From the NCBI RefSeq assembly GCF_003206495.1, contig NZ_NKUF01000013.1, forward strand, positions 18,342 to 82,341: a stretch of DNA of 64,000 nucleotides, written 5' to 3'. How positions within the stretch are numbered: position 1 is the stretch's first letter; each line of letters starts with the position of its first letter. Source of the DNA: Gluconacetobacter entanii (lineage in GTDB: Bacteria > Pseudomonadota > Alphaproteobacteria > Acetobacterales > Acetobacteraceae). The notes beneath the pieces are model-generated. The model had not been told where the DNA came from. It was given only the letters and a program-made list of their open reading frames with translations, and searched no databases. This document shows positions 10,886-20,165 of this stretch, piece after piece. The translations under genes and the position numbers were made by a program.

Positions 10886-11671
10886 TCAGTCGAGGGTGCC
10901 ATCCACCATGACGAAGGGCTCCCCGCGGGAGCAGGTTTCGACACGGGCATGGATGCCGTAGGTCTGTTGCAGCAGGTCGGGCGAGATGACCGTGCGGGCG
11001 GGGCCTGCGGCAATCAGGCGTCCGTCACGCATGATGATGGCGTCATCGGTCATGCGCACGGCGATGTTGAGGTCATGCAGCACGATCATCGTCACGATGC
11101 CCCGCGCCGCCGTCGTGCGCCGCACGATATCCATGACCGAAAACTGATGATGCAGGTCCAGCGCGCTGAGCGGTTCGTCAAGCAGCATCGCCTCCGGCCG
11201 CCGTCCCAGCGCCTGCGCGAGGCCCACAAGCTGTCGCTGCCCGCCGGAGAGTTCATCCATGTAGCGCATCGCCAGGTCCTCGATCCCGAAGGTGGCGAGC
11301 GTCTCGAGGGTTTCATCAATCACGCCGGTTTCGCCCATGGCCTGCATGCCATTGACATGGCGCGCGGCGATCAGGGATTCCAGCACCTGCAGATGCACAG
11401 GTGCAGGTAACGCCTGCGGCAGGTAGACACAGTGGCGCGTGCGCTGCGTCAGTGGCATGCGCGACAGTTCCATGCCGTTGAGCGTGATGACGGCCGGTGA
11501 AGGCACGATCCCCGCCACCGCCCGCAGGAATGTTGACTTCCCGCTGCCGTTCGGACCCAGCAGCGCGCAGACGCGCCCGCAGGGAAACGGGGCGGGGTTG
11601 AGGTCATGCAGCACGGTGCGGCGGCCGTAACTTACGCTGACATGCTGCGCGGACAGTCCACTTTCGCTCAT
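10886..11671 (-). CDS. Iron-siderophore-type ABC transporter ATP-binding protein
   Basis: FecE/FepC-like ATPase of 261 aa that powers import through the FecCD-type permease encoded upstream. Visible motifs are Walker A GPNGSGKST, signature LSGGQRQLVG, Walker B AMLLDEP and the switch His in VLHDLN. The frame stays open upstream, but the start is placed at the ATG whose first base overlaps the permease stop (ATGA, 4 bp), because homology begins there with SAQHVSVSYGRRTVLHDL. Last gene of the binding protein > permease > ATPase operon. The exact substrate (ferric siderophore, haem or other iron chelate) cannot be told from sequence; the Fur box argues for iron. Confidence 0.9.
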   Translation of the reverse strand: MSESGLSAQHVSVSYGRRTVLHDLNPAPFPCGRVCALLGPNGSGKSTFLRAVAGIVPSPAVITLNGMELSRMPLTQRTRHCVYLPQALPAPVHLQVLESLIAARHVNGMQAMGETGVIDETLETLATFGIEDLAMRYMDELSGGQRQLVGLAQALGRRPEAMLLDEPLSALDLHHQFSVMDIVRRTTAARGIVTMIVLHDLNIAVRMTDDAIIMRDGRLIAAGPARTVISPDLLQQTYGIHARVETCSRGEPFVMVDGTLD

Positions 11672-12750
11672 GACAGGCCCTGCCGGCGCAGGACGATCGT
11701 CAGGAAAAACGGAATCCCCACCAGTGCCGTGACAATGCCGGTGGGGATGATGACGCCGGGAATGATGTTGCGCGCGGCAACCGATGACAGCGACATGATG
11801 AGGCAACCGACAAGCATGCTGCCCGGCAGGTAGAAACGGTGGTCCTCCCCCAGCAGGCGGCGCGCGATGTGGGGGGCGACCAGTCCGATGAAGCCGATCG
11901 TCCCGACAAAGGAGACCGCCAGCGCGGACAGGATGCTGATCCGCAGCAGCGCCGCACGCCGCACGCGCGGGATATCGACCCCCAGGCTTGCGGCGCGTTC
12001 CTCGCCCATGCGCAGGACCGTCAGGCGCCATGCCGCGCGGAACGACAGCGGCGCAATCAGCACGCACGCGGCGGCAAGGATGCCGATCTTGGGCCATGTC
12101 GCACGTGTCAGGCTGCCCATCGTCCAGAAGACGAGGTCCTGCAGCGCGTCTTCGCTGGCGATGAACTGCAGGAGGGAGACAAGGGCATGGAACATGAAGA
12201 CCAGCGCGATGCCGAACAGGACGACCGTCCCCGTGCCCGACCCGCGCAGGCGGGAGACGAGGTCGAGCAGGAAGACCGACCCGATCGAGAACACGAAGGC
12301 ATCGGTGGAGACGATCCACGTTTCCGGCACGCCGGGGATATGCCATTGCAGGATGATCGCAAGTGACGCCCCTAACGCCGCCGCCGCCGAAACGCCCAGT
12401 GTGAACGGACTGGCCAGCGGGTTGGCAAGGATGGTCTGCATCTCCGCCCCCGACAGGCCAAGGGCAGCCCCCACGCAGATCGCCATCAGGGCATAGGGCA
12501 TGCGGATCTGCCAGACGATCACGCTTTCACCCGCAGGGGCGTCATGGGGGTGCAGCAGGATATGCAACAGGCGCGCGGGCGACAGGCCCGACGGGCCCAG
12601 CGCGAAATCCAGCGTCACGGAACATGCGATCAGCCCCGTGATGACCGCCATGACCAGCACGCGCCGCCGTAACATCGCGCGGTACAGAGCGTGGATGTCG
12701 CCTGTATCGAGACTGCGCCTGGTGATGGGGGTGGGGGAGATACTGCTCAT
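11668..12750 (-). CDS. FecCD-family iron ABC transporter permease
   Basis: Inner-membrane permease of 360 aa, a usual length for the BtuC/FecCD family. Family hallmarks include ALGLSGAEMQTILANPLASPFTLG near residues 100-125 and the C-terminal VGTIGFIGLVAPHIAR and LLGEDHRF segments, with about ten hydrophobic helices. It presumably works as a homodimer because only one permease gene is present. It starts 6 bp after the binding-protein stop and overlaps the ATPase start by 4 bp, so the three genes form one transcript driven from the Fur-box promoter near 13980. Confidence 0.92.
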   Translation of the reverse strand: MSSISPTPITRRSLDTGDIHALYRAMLRRRVLVMAVITGLIACSVTLDFALGPSGLSPARLLHILLHPHDAPAGESVIVWQIRMPYALMAICVGAALGLSGAEMQTILANPLASPFTLGVSAAAALGASLAIILQWHIPGVPETWIVSTDAFVFSIGSVFLLDLVSRLRGSGTGTVVLFGIALVFMFHALVSLLQFIASEDALQDLVFWTMGSLTRATWPKIGILAAACVLIAPLSFRAAWRLTVLRMGEERAASLGVDIPRVRRAALLRISILSALAVSFVGTIGFIGLVAPHIARRLLGEDHRFYLPGSMLVGCLIMSLSSVAARNIIPGVIIPTGIVTALVGIPFFLTIVLRRQGLS

Positions 12751-12756
12751 GCGGCC

Positions 12757-13893
12757 TCAGGGCGTGATCCAGAATGTGCCCGTCTGCGGGACCGGAAGGA
12801 AACGGTCATAAAGTTCCTTCTGCGTCTTCGCGGGGTCGATATCCGCGAACAGGTCGGGATGGAACCACCTGGCCATCACCTCCACCGCAAGGATATTGTA
12901 AGGAGAGTCGTAGAAGGCATGCCACAGCCCATAGGCATGGCCGCCGGTTACGGCGCGCAGGGTGGAAATCCCCGGCCGGTCCTCCACCGCCCTGAGCGAG
13001 GAGCGGGCCAGTTCGGGGGAGACCTCCGCCCCCATGCGCAGTCCCGGTCCTGCCGCTTTCGGTCCATTGGTGCCATCGGCGATATAGATGTCGGGGTTCG
13101 ACGCGATCACCTTTTCCAGCGAGATGTCACCGATATATCCGGGCAGGAGGGGGGCTGCGATATTGTTGCCGCCCGCGGCCTCGATGAACGCGCCCATGTT
13201 GCCCTTGCCCGCCGTGTGGCAGCAGCTTTCACGCATCGCCGCCAGCATCTCGATAAAGACCCTGGGGCGGTGGTCCGCCGGGATTGTGGCAACGGTCCGG
13301 GTGATGCGATCAAGGTGCGACTGGTAGAAATCGATATATTCGCGTGCTTCGGCTTCGCGGTTCAGGACGGTGCCGAGGATACGCATCGACGGGATGGTGT
13401 CATGCAGGGGATTGGCGCGGAAATCCACGAATACCACGGGGATGTGCGCGGCCTCCAGTTGGTTGACAAGCTCGCTTGACGCGCCGGGGCCGTGCCCGGA
13501 AACCGTCAGGATGGCAAGGTCGGGATGCAGGTCCAGCACCTTTTCGGGGCTGACGGTATCGGCCGTGGTCTTGCCGATCAGCGCGACCTTGGCCGCCGCA
13601 GGGAAACGGGCGACATACTGGTCATAACTCTGGGTATCGGCGCCACGGAATTCCCCCTGCCAGCCGACGATGCGGTCGAACAGGTGTGCGCGCTCCAGCG
13701 GGGCGAGCGCATAGATCAGGCGCCCTTCGCCAAGGATGATGCGGTGTACGTCCTGCGGGATTTCAACCGTGCGTCCCGCCATGTCCGTAATGGTGGCGCC
13801 GTGGGCCTGCGTGGCGCACAGGCCGCCGGTCAGCGAAATGGCCGCGAGGAGGGCCGTCATTACACGTCCGCACCGATGGAAAATTCGTTTCAT
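12757..13893 (-). CDS. Periplasmic iron-chelate substrate-binding protein
   Basis: Peripl_BP_2 (FecB/FepB-like) protein of 378 aa. The start is set at the ATG giving MKRIFHRCGRVMTALLAA followed by a hydrophobic stretch and AHG/A, a good Sec signal peptide; the open frame upstream is A/T-rich promoter DNA. Typical features are TDMAGRTVEIP at the mature N-terminus, the hinge region around LHPDLAILT, and a C-terminal PDIYIADG segment. It delivers a ferric chelate to the FecCD permease encoded directly downstream. No TonB receptor for iron lies beside it; the only receptor in the window sits in the amino-sugar island. Confidence 0.88.
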   Translation of the reverse strand: MKRIFHRCGRVMTALLAAISLTGGLCATQAHGATITDMAGRTVEIPQDVHRIILGEGRLIYALAPLERAHLFDRIVGWQGEFRGADTQSYDQYVARFPAAAKVALIGKTTADTVSPEKVLDLHPDLAILTVSGHGPGASSELVNQLEAAHIPVVFVDFRANPLHDTIPSMRILGTVLNREAEAREYIDFYQSHLDRITRTVATIPADHRPRVFIEMLAAMRESCCHTAGKGNMGAFIEAAGGNNIAAPLLPGYIGDISLEKVIASNPDIYIADGTNGPKAAGPGLRMGAEVSPELARSSLRAVEDRPGISTLRAVTGGHAYGLWHAFYDSPYNILAVEVMARWFHPDLFADIDPAKTQKELYDRFLPVPQTGTFWITP

Positions 13894-13971
13894 GCCGGTT
13901 TTCCTGCCTTGCGTTGCCCCGCTGTCGCCATACGCACGATATGCACGGGGAATTCCTGAGCAGGGTGTGCT

Positions 13972-13990
13972 GATAATGATAATTGTTATC
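13972..13990. promoter_or_regulatory. Fur box upstream of iron ABC operon
   Basis: The 19-mer GATAATGATAATTGTTATC matches the E. coli Fur consensus GATAATGATAATCATTATC at 17 of 19 positions and lies in a longer near-palindrome (13971-13997). It sits 79 bp upstream of the binding-protein ATG, so iron-replete repression of the operon is expected. It is also about 190 bp from the divergent permease gene, and an effect there is possible but unsupported. Confidence 0.88.
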
Positions 13991-14182
13991 ATTGTCAATT
14001 TTCGGCCGCCGCCATGACCGGATGCCCGGCGCGCCCGGCGCTGAGATTATCAGAACACGGTGTGCATATATCTGCATTCGACTTTGGCATGGGGGTGGTC
14101 TACTGAAATCCGTAATGCATGCCTCTGCACACCATATGCAGCCAGTGGGAAAAGGTCGGGCGACAATGAAGGAAATGGCGGC

Positions 14183-15541
14183 GTGAGGCAGGCGATACGT
14201 GGTGCGGGCGGGTGGCTCGACCGGTATTTCAGCATCTCGCGACGTGGTTCGACCCCCGGGCGGGAAGTCGTGGCCGGGGTGACCACCTTTGGCGCCGTGG
14301 CCTATATCATGGCGGTCAACCCGGCCATCCTGTCGATGGCGGGACTGGACCACCACGACATGATCATGACGACCATCGCCGCATCGGTATGCGGGACGCT
14401 GCTGATGGCGCTGATGGCCAACCTGCCGATCGCGCTGGCCCCGGCGATGAGCAGCAACATCATCTTCGCACAGGTCGTCGTGATGCATATGGGCATCAGT
14501 CCGGCCGTCGCCTTCGCCATGGTCTTCCTGGGCGGGATCGTCTTCGTGCTGCTGGCGCTGACGTCATGGCGTCAGAAGATCATCGACGGGTTTCCCGAAC
14601 CTGTCGTCTGCGGCATCCGCTGCGCCATCGGGGCGTTCATCGTGCGGATCGGCATGACGACCAGCGGCCTGCTGGTGCCCTCGCACGATGGTTTCGCCTT
14701 TGGCCTGCTGCGCCAGCCTGCGGTTGAGCTTGCGCTGGGCGGGCTGGCGCTTGCGATGGTGCTGTCATACCTGCGGGTGCCTGCGGCGATGCTGCTGTCG
14801 ATCGTCGTGACAAGCTGCGCGGGCCTGTTCGTGCATGGTCCTGATGGCAGGCTGCTGACACGCCTGCCCGCGCATGTCTCCGACTGGCCGCATTATCCGT
14901 ATCACCTGCTGTTCGCGTTTGATTTCCATGGGTTTTTCGCGAACATCCTCGTCCTGTTTCCCGTTACGCTGTATTTTTTCCTCAGCGACTTTTTCGATGC
15001 AACGGGGACGATGATGGCCGTTACCCAGCGTGCAACGCAGGGCAGGGGCGGGCCGCCGCTGCCGCTGGGGCGTTCGGCCTTCTGCGCCGATGGGGCCGCC
15101 AGCGTGATCGGGGCCAGCCTCGGCACCAGTACGGTCTCGGCCTATCTGGAATCCCTTGTGGGGGTGGAAGCCGGGGGCAGGACGGGCCTGTGCGCCATGG
15201 TCGTTGCGGTGCTGTTCGCCGTGTCGTCGTTCTTCTGGCCGTTGATTACCGCCATTCCCGCGGTCGCCACCGGCCCGGTGCTGATTGTCGTGGGGGTGGG
15301 GATGCTGTCCACGCTGGCATCGCCACAGACGCACGCCCTTGATGACCTTGCCTCCCCCCTGCTGATGGTGGTGATCACCCTCATGACGGGGAATTTCATG
15401 CTGGCGCTGGCCTGTGGCCTGCTGCTGCACACCCTCCTGCTTCTGGGGCGGCGGCAGTGGTGGCGGCTGACGCCCATGCTGGTGGGGCTGGATATCGTGT
15501 TCGTCGTCTTCCTGTGGCTTGAAAGCGGCATGCAGGGCTGA
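14183..15541 (+). CDS. NCS2-family purine permease (AzgA-like)
   Basis: Inner-membrane permease of about 452 aa that probably imports hypoxanthine, adenine or guanine with protons. The AzgA-type N-terminus is clear: YFSISRRGSTPGREVVAG followed by TFGAVAYIMAVNP. Later segments include FFDATGTMMAV and GTSTVSAYLES, both conserved in this family. The start is set at the GTG preceded by a GAAGGAA ribosome site; an earlier GTG at 14060 would add residues with no membrane-protein character. It is divergent from the iron operon and converges on the TetR gene 14 bp downstream. Substrate among the purines cannot be decided from sequence. Confidence 0.85.
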   Translation: MRQAIRGAGGWLDRYFSISRRGSTPGREVVAGVTTFGAVAYIMAVNPAILSMAGLDHHDMIMTTIAASVCGTLLMALMANLPIALAPAMSSNIIFAQVVVMHMGISPAVAFAMVFLGGIVFVLLALTSWRQKIIDGFPEPVVCGIRCAIGAFIVRIGMTTSGLLVPSHDGFAFGLLRQPAVELALGGLALAMVLSYLRVPAAMLLSIVVTSCAGLFVHGPDGRLLTRLPAHVSDWPHYPYHLLFAFDFHGFFANILVLFPVTLYFFLSDFFDATGTMMAVTQRATQGRGGPPLPLGRSAFCADGAASVIGASLGTSTVSAYLESLVGVEAGGRTGLCAMVVAVLFAVSSFFWPLITAIPAVATGPVLIVVGVGMLSTLASPQTHALDDLASPLLMVVITLMTGNFMLALACGLLLHTLLLLGRRQWWRLTPMLVGLDIVFVVFLWLESGMQG

Positions 15542-15555
15542 ACGGACGCCGGGGT

Positions 15556-16167
15556 TCAGAAATCGTCCTCGCCCATGAAACAGTGGGCCAGCAGCAGGCG
15601 CGATGTCGCGTACCATGCCTCACGAGCGGCATCGTGATTATCGCACATCTCCGCCTGGACCATCGCCCCGTCGAGCAGCATGCACAGCGTGCGGCCCAGC
15701 GTCGTCGCGGTCTCGATCTCCATCCCGCCGGCCTGCAGAAGCTGGCTGAAGGCGCTGCACATGCTGTCCTTCTGCGCCTGGAGCAGTTGCGTGATCTCGT
15801 CATGCCGGCGGCGGTATTCGGCGGCGGCATGCATGAACATGCACCCGTGGAAATCATCGCTTCTGAACAGCGCGTCGTACCAGTCGAAAATCGCCCGGAT
15901 CTTCGCCAGCGGCGTCTGCTGCTCATTGATCGCAAGCGCCAGTTCATCCTCGATCTGGTGGATGTGCGTGGCGATTGCCTCTGACACCAATGTGTCCTTG
16001 GTCGGGAAATGGCGAAAGACCGTGGCCTTGGTCACGCCGGCACGGACGCGGATCGCATCCACGCTCACGCTCTGGTAACCGACACGGTTGAACAGCCATC
16101 GTGCGGCGTGCAGGACCTTGGTGCGCTTTCCATGCCGGGAGCCATCGGAATAAGCGGTGGTGGGCAT
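15556..16167 (-). CDS. TetR/AcrR-family transcriptional regulator
   Basis: Repressor-type protein of 203 aa. The N-terminal helix-turn-helix is typical: LHAARWLFNRVGYQSVSVDAI, then AGVTKATVFRHFPTKDTLV (residues ~20-65). The C-terminal ligand domain has the common FHGCMFMHAAAEY stretch. The target and effector are unknown. It is divergent from the first GH20 hexosaminidase gene with 310 bp between, so control of that gene is possible, but the island has other regulators of its own. Confidence 0.88.
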   Translation of the reverse strand: MPTTAYSDGSRHGKRTKVLHAARWLFNRVGYQSVSVDAIRVRAGVTKATVFRHFPTKDTLVSEAIATHIHQIEDELALAINEQQTPLAKIRAIFDWYDALFRSDDFHGCMFMHAAAEYRRRHDEITQLLQAQKDSMCSAFSQLLQAGGMEIETATTLGRTLCMLLDGAMVQAEMCDNHDAAREAWYATSRLLLAHCFMGEDDF

Positions 16168-16477
16168 GAATGGTTATGCCTCGTATCGATTTGTTGCATT
16201 GCCAATCTATCTTTATAAAGCATATCTCGCAGGTTGGTAGTTCATTTTGTGGTGTGGCGTGGATTTGTGATTGAATCCGCCGCGCCGTCCCGCGCGCATT
16301 TTGGGCGCGTGGCGTCCGTCCTGTGCAAAGAGCACGCAATTTCATGCGGATGGGACCAATTTATTTTACTTTCCGAACAAAATGGGGCGTGCCAGTAATG
16401 GATTATCGCACATGCCGCCACCCCGGTTTTTTGTGGAGCCGGCCCCCGGATTCCCAGAACGGAAAGATTTTTGCCTG
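16168..16477. other. Intergenic region between tetR and GH20 gene
   Basis: 310 bp that must hold both divergent promoters. The plus-strand frame is open through part of it (from 16271), but the encoded residues have no signal peptide or homology, so I treat it as non-coding. An A/T-rich stretch at 16191-16225 and another at 16359-16380 (TTTATTTTACTTTCC) are the best promoter candidates. No confident operator was found. Confidence 0.5.
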
Positions 16478-18691
16478 ATGCTTCCTATCCTGCACCGCTC
16501 CCGCCGCTTCCTGCATGCCGCCTGCAGTTCCATGGCGCTGCTTGCCTCGCTGTGCGCGCCCGCGCTGGCCGATACGTCGTCCGTTGCGCTGATGCCGCGC
16601 CCGCATTCCGTCACCCTGTCGGGGCAGGATGTCGCGGCCACGGGTGGGGTGCGTATCGAATGGGCGGGCAGGCCAACGCCGATGCTCCGCCGCGCGGCAG
16701 AGCGTTTTTCCGCCCGCTTCGCGATGCTTGCAGGCGCCACGTCCGCTGGCGGCACGCCGCTTGTGCTGCGTATCTCCAGCAGGGTCGATCCTGCGTACCT
16801 GAGCGTGCATGAACGTGAACATTATACCCTGAACGTCACGTCGCAGAACGGGATCAGCCTCGATGCCGATGGCCCTGCCGGCGTGGTGCACGGGCTGGCG
16901 ACGCTGCTGCAGCTTGTGGTCCAGACGCCGCAGGGGCCGGTCATCCACGAGGCCACGATCGACGATGCGCCGCGTTTCGCATGGCGTGGCGTGATGATCG
17001 ACGTGTCGCGTCATTTCATGTCGGTGGAGACCATGAAGCGTCAGCTTGACGCCATGGAACTGACGAAACTCAACGTCCTGCACTGGCATCTGAGTGACGG
17101 GACCGGTTTCCGTGTCGAAAGCCTCCGCTTCCCCCGCCTGCATCAGGTTGGTGGCCATAACCAGTATTACACCCAGGCGCAGGTGCGTGACATCGTGGCC
17201 TATGCCGCCGATCGCGGTATCCGCATCGTGCCGGAATTCGATGTGCCGGGCCATACGCTGTCCATACTGGAGGCCTATCCCGAACTGGCGGCCCAGCATG
17301 TCCCCACGGCGGAGGAGCGGGAATCCCCCTGTTCGATCACCATCAACACGGTCAAGACCAAGGCGATCTGCAACAAGGTCTATAACCTGAACAACGCCGC
17401 GTTCGATCCGACCAAGCCGCAGACACTGAAGTTCGCGACGGAACTCTATGCCGAAATGGGCCGCCTGTTCCCCGACCACTATTTCCATTCCGGCGGGGAC
17501 GAGGTGGCGCCCAGGCAGTGGAACGAAAATCCCGCCATCGTCGCCTATATGAAGAAGCACGGCTATGCCGATGCCCCGGCGCTGCAGGCCGCGTTTACCG
17601 CGCAGGTGGAGCGTGCGCTGGCACGGCAGGGCAAGATCATGATGGGCTGGGATGAGGTCAGCGAGGCCCCGATCCCGCGCGATGTCGTGGTGGAGGCATG
17701 GCGTGGGTCGAAATGGATCGCGTCGGCCACACAGGCGGGGCATCCGGTGGTGGTGTCTTCGGGCTACTATCTCGACCTGCTGAATCCGTCGTCGGAGCAT
17801 TACAAGGTCGATCCCTATGACCCCAAGGCGGTCGGCCTGTCGCCTGAGGAAGTCGCGCGTGCGCGGCCAAGGCAGGGACCGATGATCGACGCCTTCGCGC
17901 TCGACCCGAACGTGCAGCCCCTGACCGCCGCGCAGCAGAAACTGGTCCTTGGTGGTGAAGCCCCGCTGTGGAGTGAAATCGTTTCCGATGAGATGGTCGA
18001 TGCGCGCCTGTGGCCGCGTTCGGCCGCGATTGCCGAACGGTTCTGGTCCGATGCCTCGGTGCGGGACGTGGCGGACATGGAAAAGCGCCTGCCCGTGATC
18101 CAGCATGAACTGGAGGCGACGGGCCTGCAGGCCAGCGCGCATGAAAACGCCATGATCGCGCGCCTGACGCCGGGCAATGTCGGCCCGCTGCAGGTGCTGA
18201 CATCGGTGACAAGCCCCGTGCGCAATTACGCCATGAACAGGCTGGCATCGCACAGCGGCGACGCCATGCTGAACGCACCGGGCGCGATTGCCGCCCCGGA
18301 CAGTTTCGAGGCCAACAGGTTCAATGACATGGCGGCGCGTTACGTCGCGGGGGAAAAGGACCTTGCCGTTCCGCTGCGGCAGATGCTGAAGCTGTACCTG
18401 GCCAATGATGCGGGATATGCCGCCGTTGCGACGACGCCGCTTTTGCAGGATGCGCGCCCTGTGTCGCAGCAACTGGCCGCCGTGGCGCGTGTCGGGCTGG
18501 AGGCGATCAGGAAGCATCGCAGCCATGGCCATCACTGGCACAAGCGCGTCAACAGGCTGCTGGCCCAGCAGGACGCCACTTTTGCCGGGTGCGCGGATGC
18601 CGTTGCGTCCTATACGCATGACCAGCCCCCTTCGGGCCTGCTGATCGATATCCTGCCGGGCCTGCATGCGCTGGTGAACCACGCGCATTGA
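16478..18691 (+). CDS. Exported GH20 beta-N-acetylhexosaminidase (paralogue 1)
   Basis: Cleaves terminal beta-linked GlcNAc/GalNAc from chito-oligosaccharides or muropeptides in the periplasm. The start is the ATG giving MLPILHRSRRFLHAACS plus a hydrophobic core ending ALA/D, a Sec signal peptide; 737 aa. An N-terminal GH20b-like domain precedes the barrel, where MIDVSRHFMS, LHWHLSDGTGFRVES and the catalytic pair D341-E342 in HSGGDEV are present. Compared with the second GH20 enzyme of this island it has an extra loop containing two Cys (CSITINTVKTKAIC) and a longer segment before GGEAPLWSE. The namZ gene follows 24 bp downstream, probably in one operon. Confidence 0.93.
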   Translation: MLPILHRSRRFLHAACSSMALLASLCAPALADTSSVALMPRPHSVTLSGQDVAATGGVRIEWAGRPTPMLRRAAERFSARFAMLAGATSAGGTPLVLRISSRVDPAYLSVHEREHYTLNVTSQNGISLDADGPAGVVHGLATLLQLVVQTPQGPVIHEATIDDAPRFAWRGVMIDVSRHFMSVETMKRQLDAMELTKLNVLHWHLSDGTGFRVESLRFPRLHQVGGHNQYYTQAQVRDIVAYAADRGIRIVPEFDVPGHTLSILEAYPELAAQHVPTAEERESPCSITINTVKTKAICNKVYNLNNAAFDPTKPQTLKFATELYAEMGRLFPDHYFHSGGDEVAPRQWNENPAIVAYMKKHGYADAPALQAAFTAQVERALARQGKIMMGWDEVSEAPIPRDVVVEAWRGSKWIASATQAGHPVVVSSGYYLDLLNPSSEHYKVDPYDPKAVGLSPEEVARARPRQGPMIDAFALDPNVQPLTAAQQKLVLGGEAPLWSEIVSDEMVDARLWPRSAAIAERFWSDASVRDVADMEKRLPVIQHELEATGLQASAHENAMIARLTPGNVGPLQVLTSVTSPVRNYAMNRLASHSGDAMLNAPGAIAAPDSFEANRFNDMAARYVAGEKDLAVPLRQMLKLYLANDAGYAAVATTPLLQDARPVSQQLAAVARVGLEAIRKHRSHGHHWHKRVNRLLAQQDATFAGCADAVASYTHDQPPSGLLIDILPGLHALVNHAH

Positions 18692-18715
18692 TCCCTGTAA
18701 TGCCGGGCCTATGAA

Positions 18716-20011
18716 ATGGCTGTTTTCATGAAGCTGACGCGCAGGGTGGTCATAGGGGGCGGGATCGCCCTGTGTGGGGGCGGATTTTCGGGCGTCCGGG
18801 GGGCATTTGCAAAAAATCCTGCCTGCGACACCGATGTCGTGCATACGGTCCAGACAGGGTTCGAGGGGCTGCGCGCCGACGGTTATGGGCTGCTGCGGGG
18901 GCGCAAGGTCGGGCTGATTGCCAATCCGACCAGTGTTGGCCGCAACCTGCATCATATCGCCGATATCATCCACGCCGATGCCAGCATCAACCTACAGGCC
19001 ATCTTCGGGCCGGAGCATGGTTTTCGCGGGTCCGCCCCCGCAGGTTCGTCAGAGGCCCTGACCCGGGACCCGAAGACCGACGTCATGGTCTATGACATCT
19101 ATAACGTGTCCGGCCCCCGGCTTGATGCGATCATCCGCAGTTCCGGCATCGATACGATGGTCTTTGACATTCAGGATGTCGGGGCGCGGTTCTATACTTA
19201 CATCTCCACCCTCTATGACACGATGGCGGCGTGCGCGCGACTGGGGATTGACTATGTCGTGCTTGACCGGCCCAACCCCATTTCGGGAACCCGCGTGGGT
19301 GGTCCGGTGCTGGATCCGCGCTTTGCCTCGTTTGTCGGGCGGCAGGCCATCCCCATCCAGCATGGCATGACGGTCTGCGAACTCGCCAGCCTGTTCAACG
19401 CATGTTTCATTCCCACGGTGTCCGGTCGTCCCGTGCAACTGCGCCATGTCGGGATGAAGGGATGGACGCGCGACCTGTTCTTTGACCAGACGGACCTGCC
19501 ATGGGTTCCGCCCAGCCCGAACATGCCGACAGTGCAGACGGCGATCGCCTATCCCGGGACGTGCCTGTTCGAAGGGACGGACCTGTCGGTTGGCCGTGGC
19601 ACGGCGATGCCTTTCCTTTATCTTGGCGGTCCACGCCTTGATGCGACGGCGTGGCGCGACCGGATGGAGCAGTCCGGGCTGCCCGGTGTCGCATTCCGCG
19701 ATGTCGCTTTCGCCCCCGTGGCATTTGTGGACAAGGGGGCGATGGACCATGGGTTGCAGATCGTCATTACCGATCGCAAACGGTTTGATGCCGTGCGGAC
19801 GGGACTGACGCTGCTGTCCACCCTGCGTAATCTGACGGGTTCGGTGCCGTGGCGGGGAAAGGATGCACGGACATTCGACCTTCTCATGGGAACGGATACG
19901 GTCCGTCACCAACTTGATCAGGGAACGGCGCCCGACGCCATTATCCAGTCATGGCAGCCGGAACTTGCCCGCTTCATGGAAACACGGAAGAAATATATGC
20001 TTTATTCCTGA
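18716..20011 (+). CDS. namZ: NamZ-like exo-beta-N-acetylmuramidase (DUF1343, GH171)
   Basis: Member of the DUF1343/YbbC family, shown in Bacillus subtilis to release MurNAc from the non-reducing ends of peptidoglycan fragments. Family motifs seen are GLIANPTSV, FGPEHGFRG, VYDIYNVSGP, MVFDIQDVGARFYTYIST, VLDRPNP and NMPTVQTA. At 431 aa it has a twin-arginine-like signal (LTRRVVIGGGIALCGGG), so export by Tat is likely. Two starts are possible, 18716 and 18728, neither with a strong ribosome site. It is paired with the upstream GH20 enzyme. Together they could take GlcNAc-MurNAc chains apart from the ends, as NagZ and NamZ do in Bacillus. Confidence 0.88.
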   Translation: MAVFMKLTRRVVIGGGIALCGGGFSGVRGAFAKNPACDTDVVHTVQTGFEGLRADGYGLLRGRKVGLIANPTSVGRNLHHIADIIHADASINLQAIFGPEHGFRGSAPAGSSEALTRDPKTDVMVYDIYNVSGPRLDAIIRSSGIDTMVFDIQDVGARFYTYISTLYDTMAACARLGIDYVVLDRPNPISGTRVGGPVLDPRFASFVGRQAIPIQHGMTVCELASLFNACFIPTVSGRPVQLRHVGMKGWTRDLFFDQTDLPWVPPSPNMPTVQTAIAYPGTCLFEGTDLSVGRGTAMPFLYLGGPRLDATAWRDRMEQSGLPGVAFRDVAFAPVAFVDKGAMDHGLQIVITDRKRFDAVRTGLTLLSTLRNLTGSVPWRGKDARTFDLLMGTDTVRHQLDQGTAPDAIIQSWQPELARFMETRKKYMLYS

Positions 20012-20054
20012 ATCCGGGGCGCAGGGAAAGAATATCGCGCACCTGCGCAAACGA

Positions 20055-20094
20055 CAGAAAGTTTTTGGTGAAGCTTTTTCCAAAAAGCTTCAAG
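20055..20094. repeat. Dispersed palindromic repeat copy B
   Basis: Inverted copy of the repeat. It has a perfect 10 bp stem (GAAGCTTTTT, 2-base centre, AAAAAGCTTC) at 20070-20091 with the AAAGTTTTTGGT flank. It lies between the convergent namZ and ROK repressor genes and probably works as a bidirectional terminator. Confidence 0.75.
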
Positions 20095-20165
20095 AGAACA
20101 GTCATTCCTGAAAAAAAGACCGCATCCGGCAACCTTCGGGTCAGCAGGTTTTCCGCAACGGCCCT

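Noticed and set aside
16271..16477. N-terminal extension of the first GH20 frame
   Set aside because: The residues before MLPILHRSRR have no signal or homology, and a good signal peptide begins at 16478.
16403..18973. Minus-strand open frame of 856 codons opposite the first GH20 gene
   Set aside because: Antisense shadow: no family features, while the plus strand encodes a complete GH20 enzyme with signal peptide and catalytic residues.
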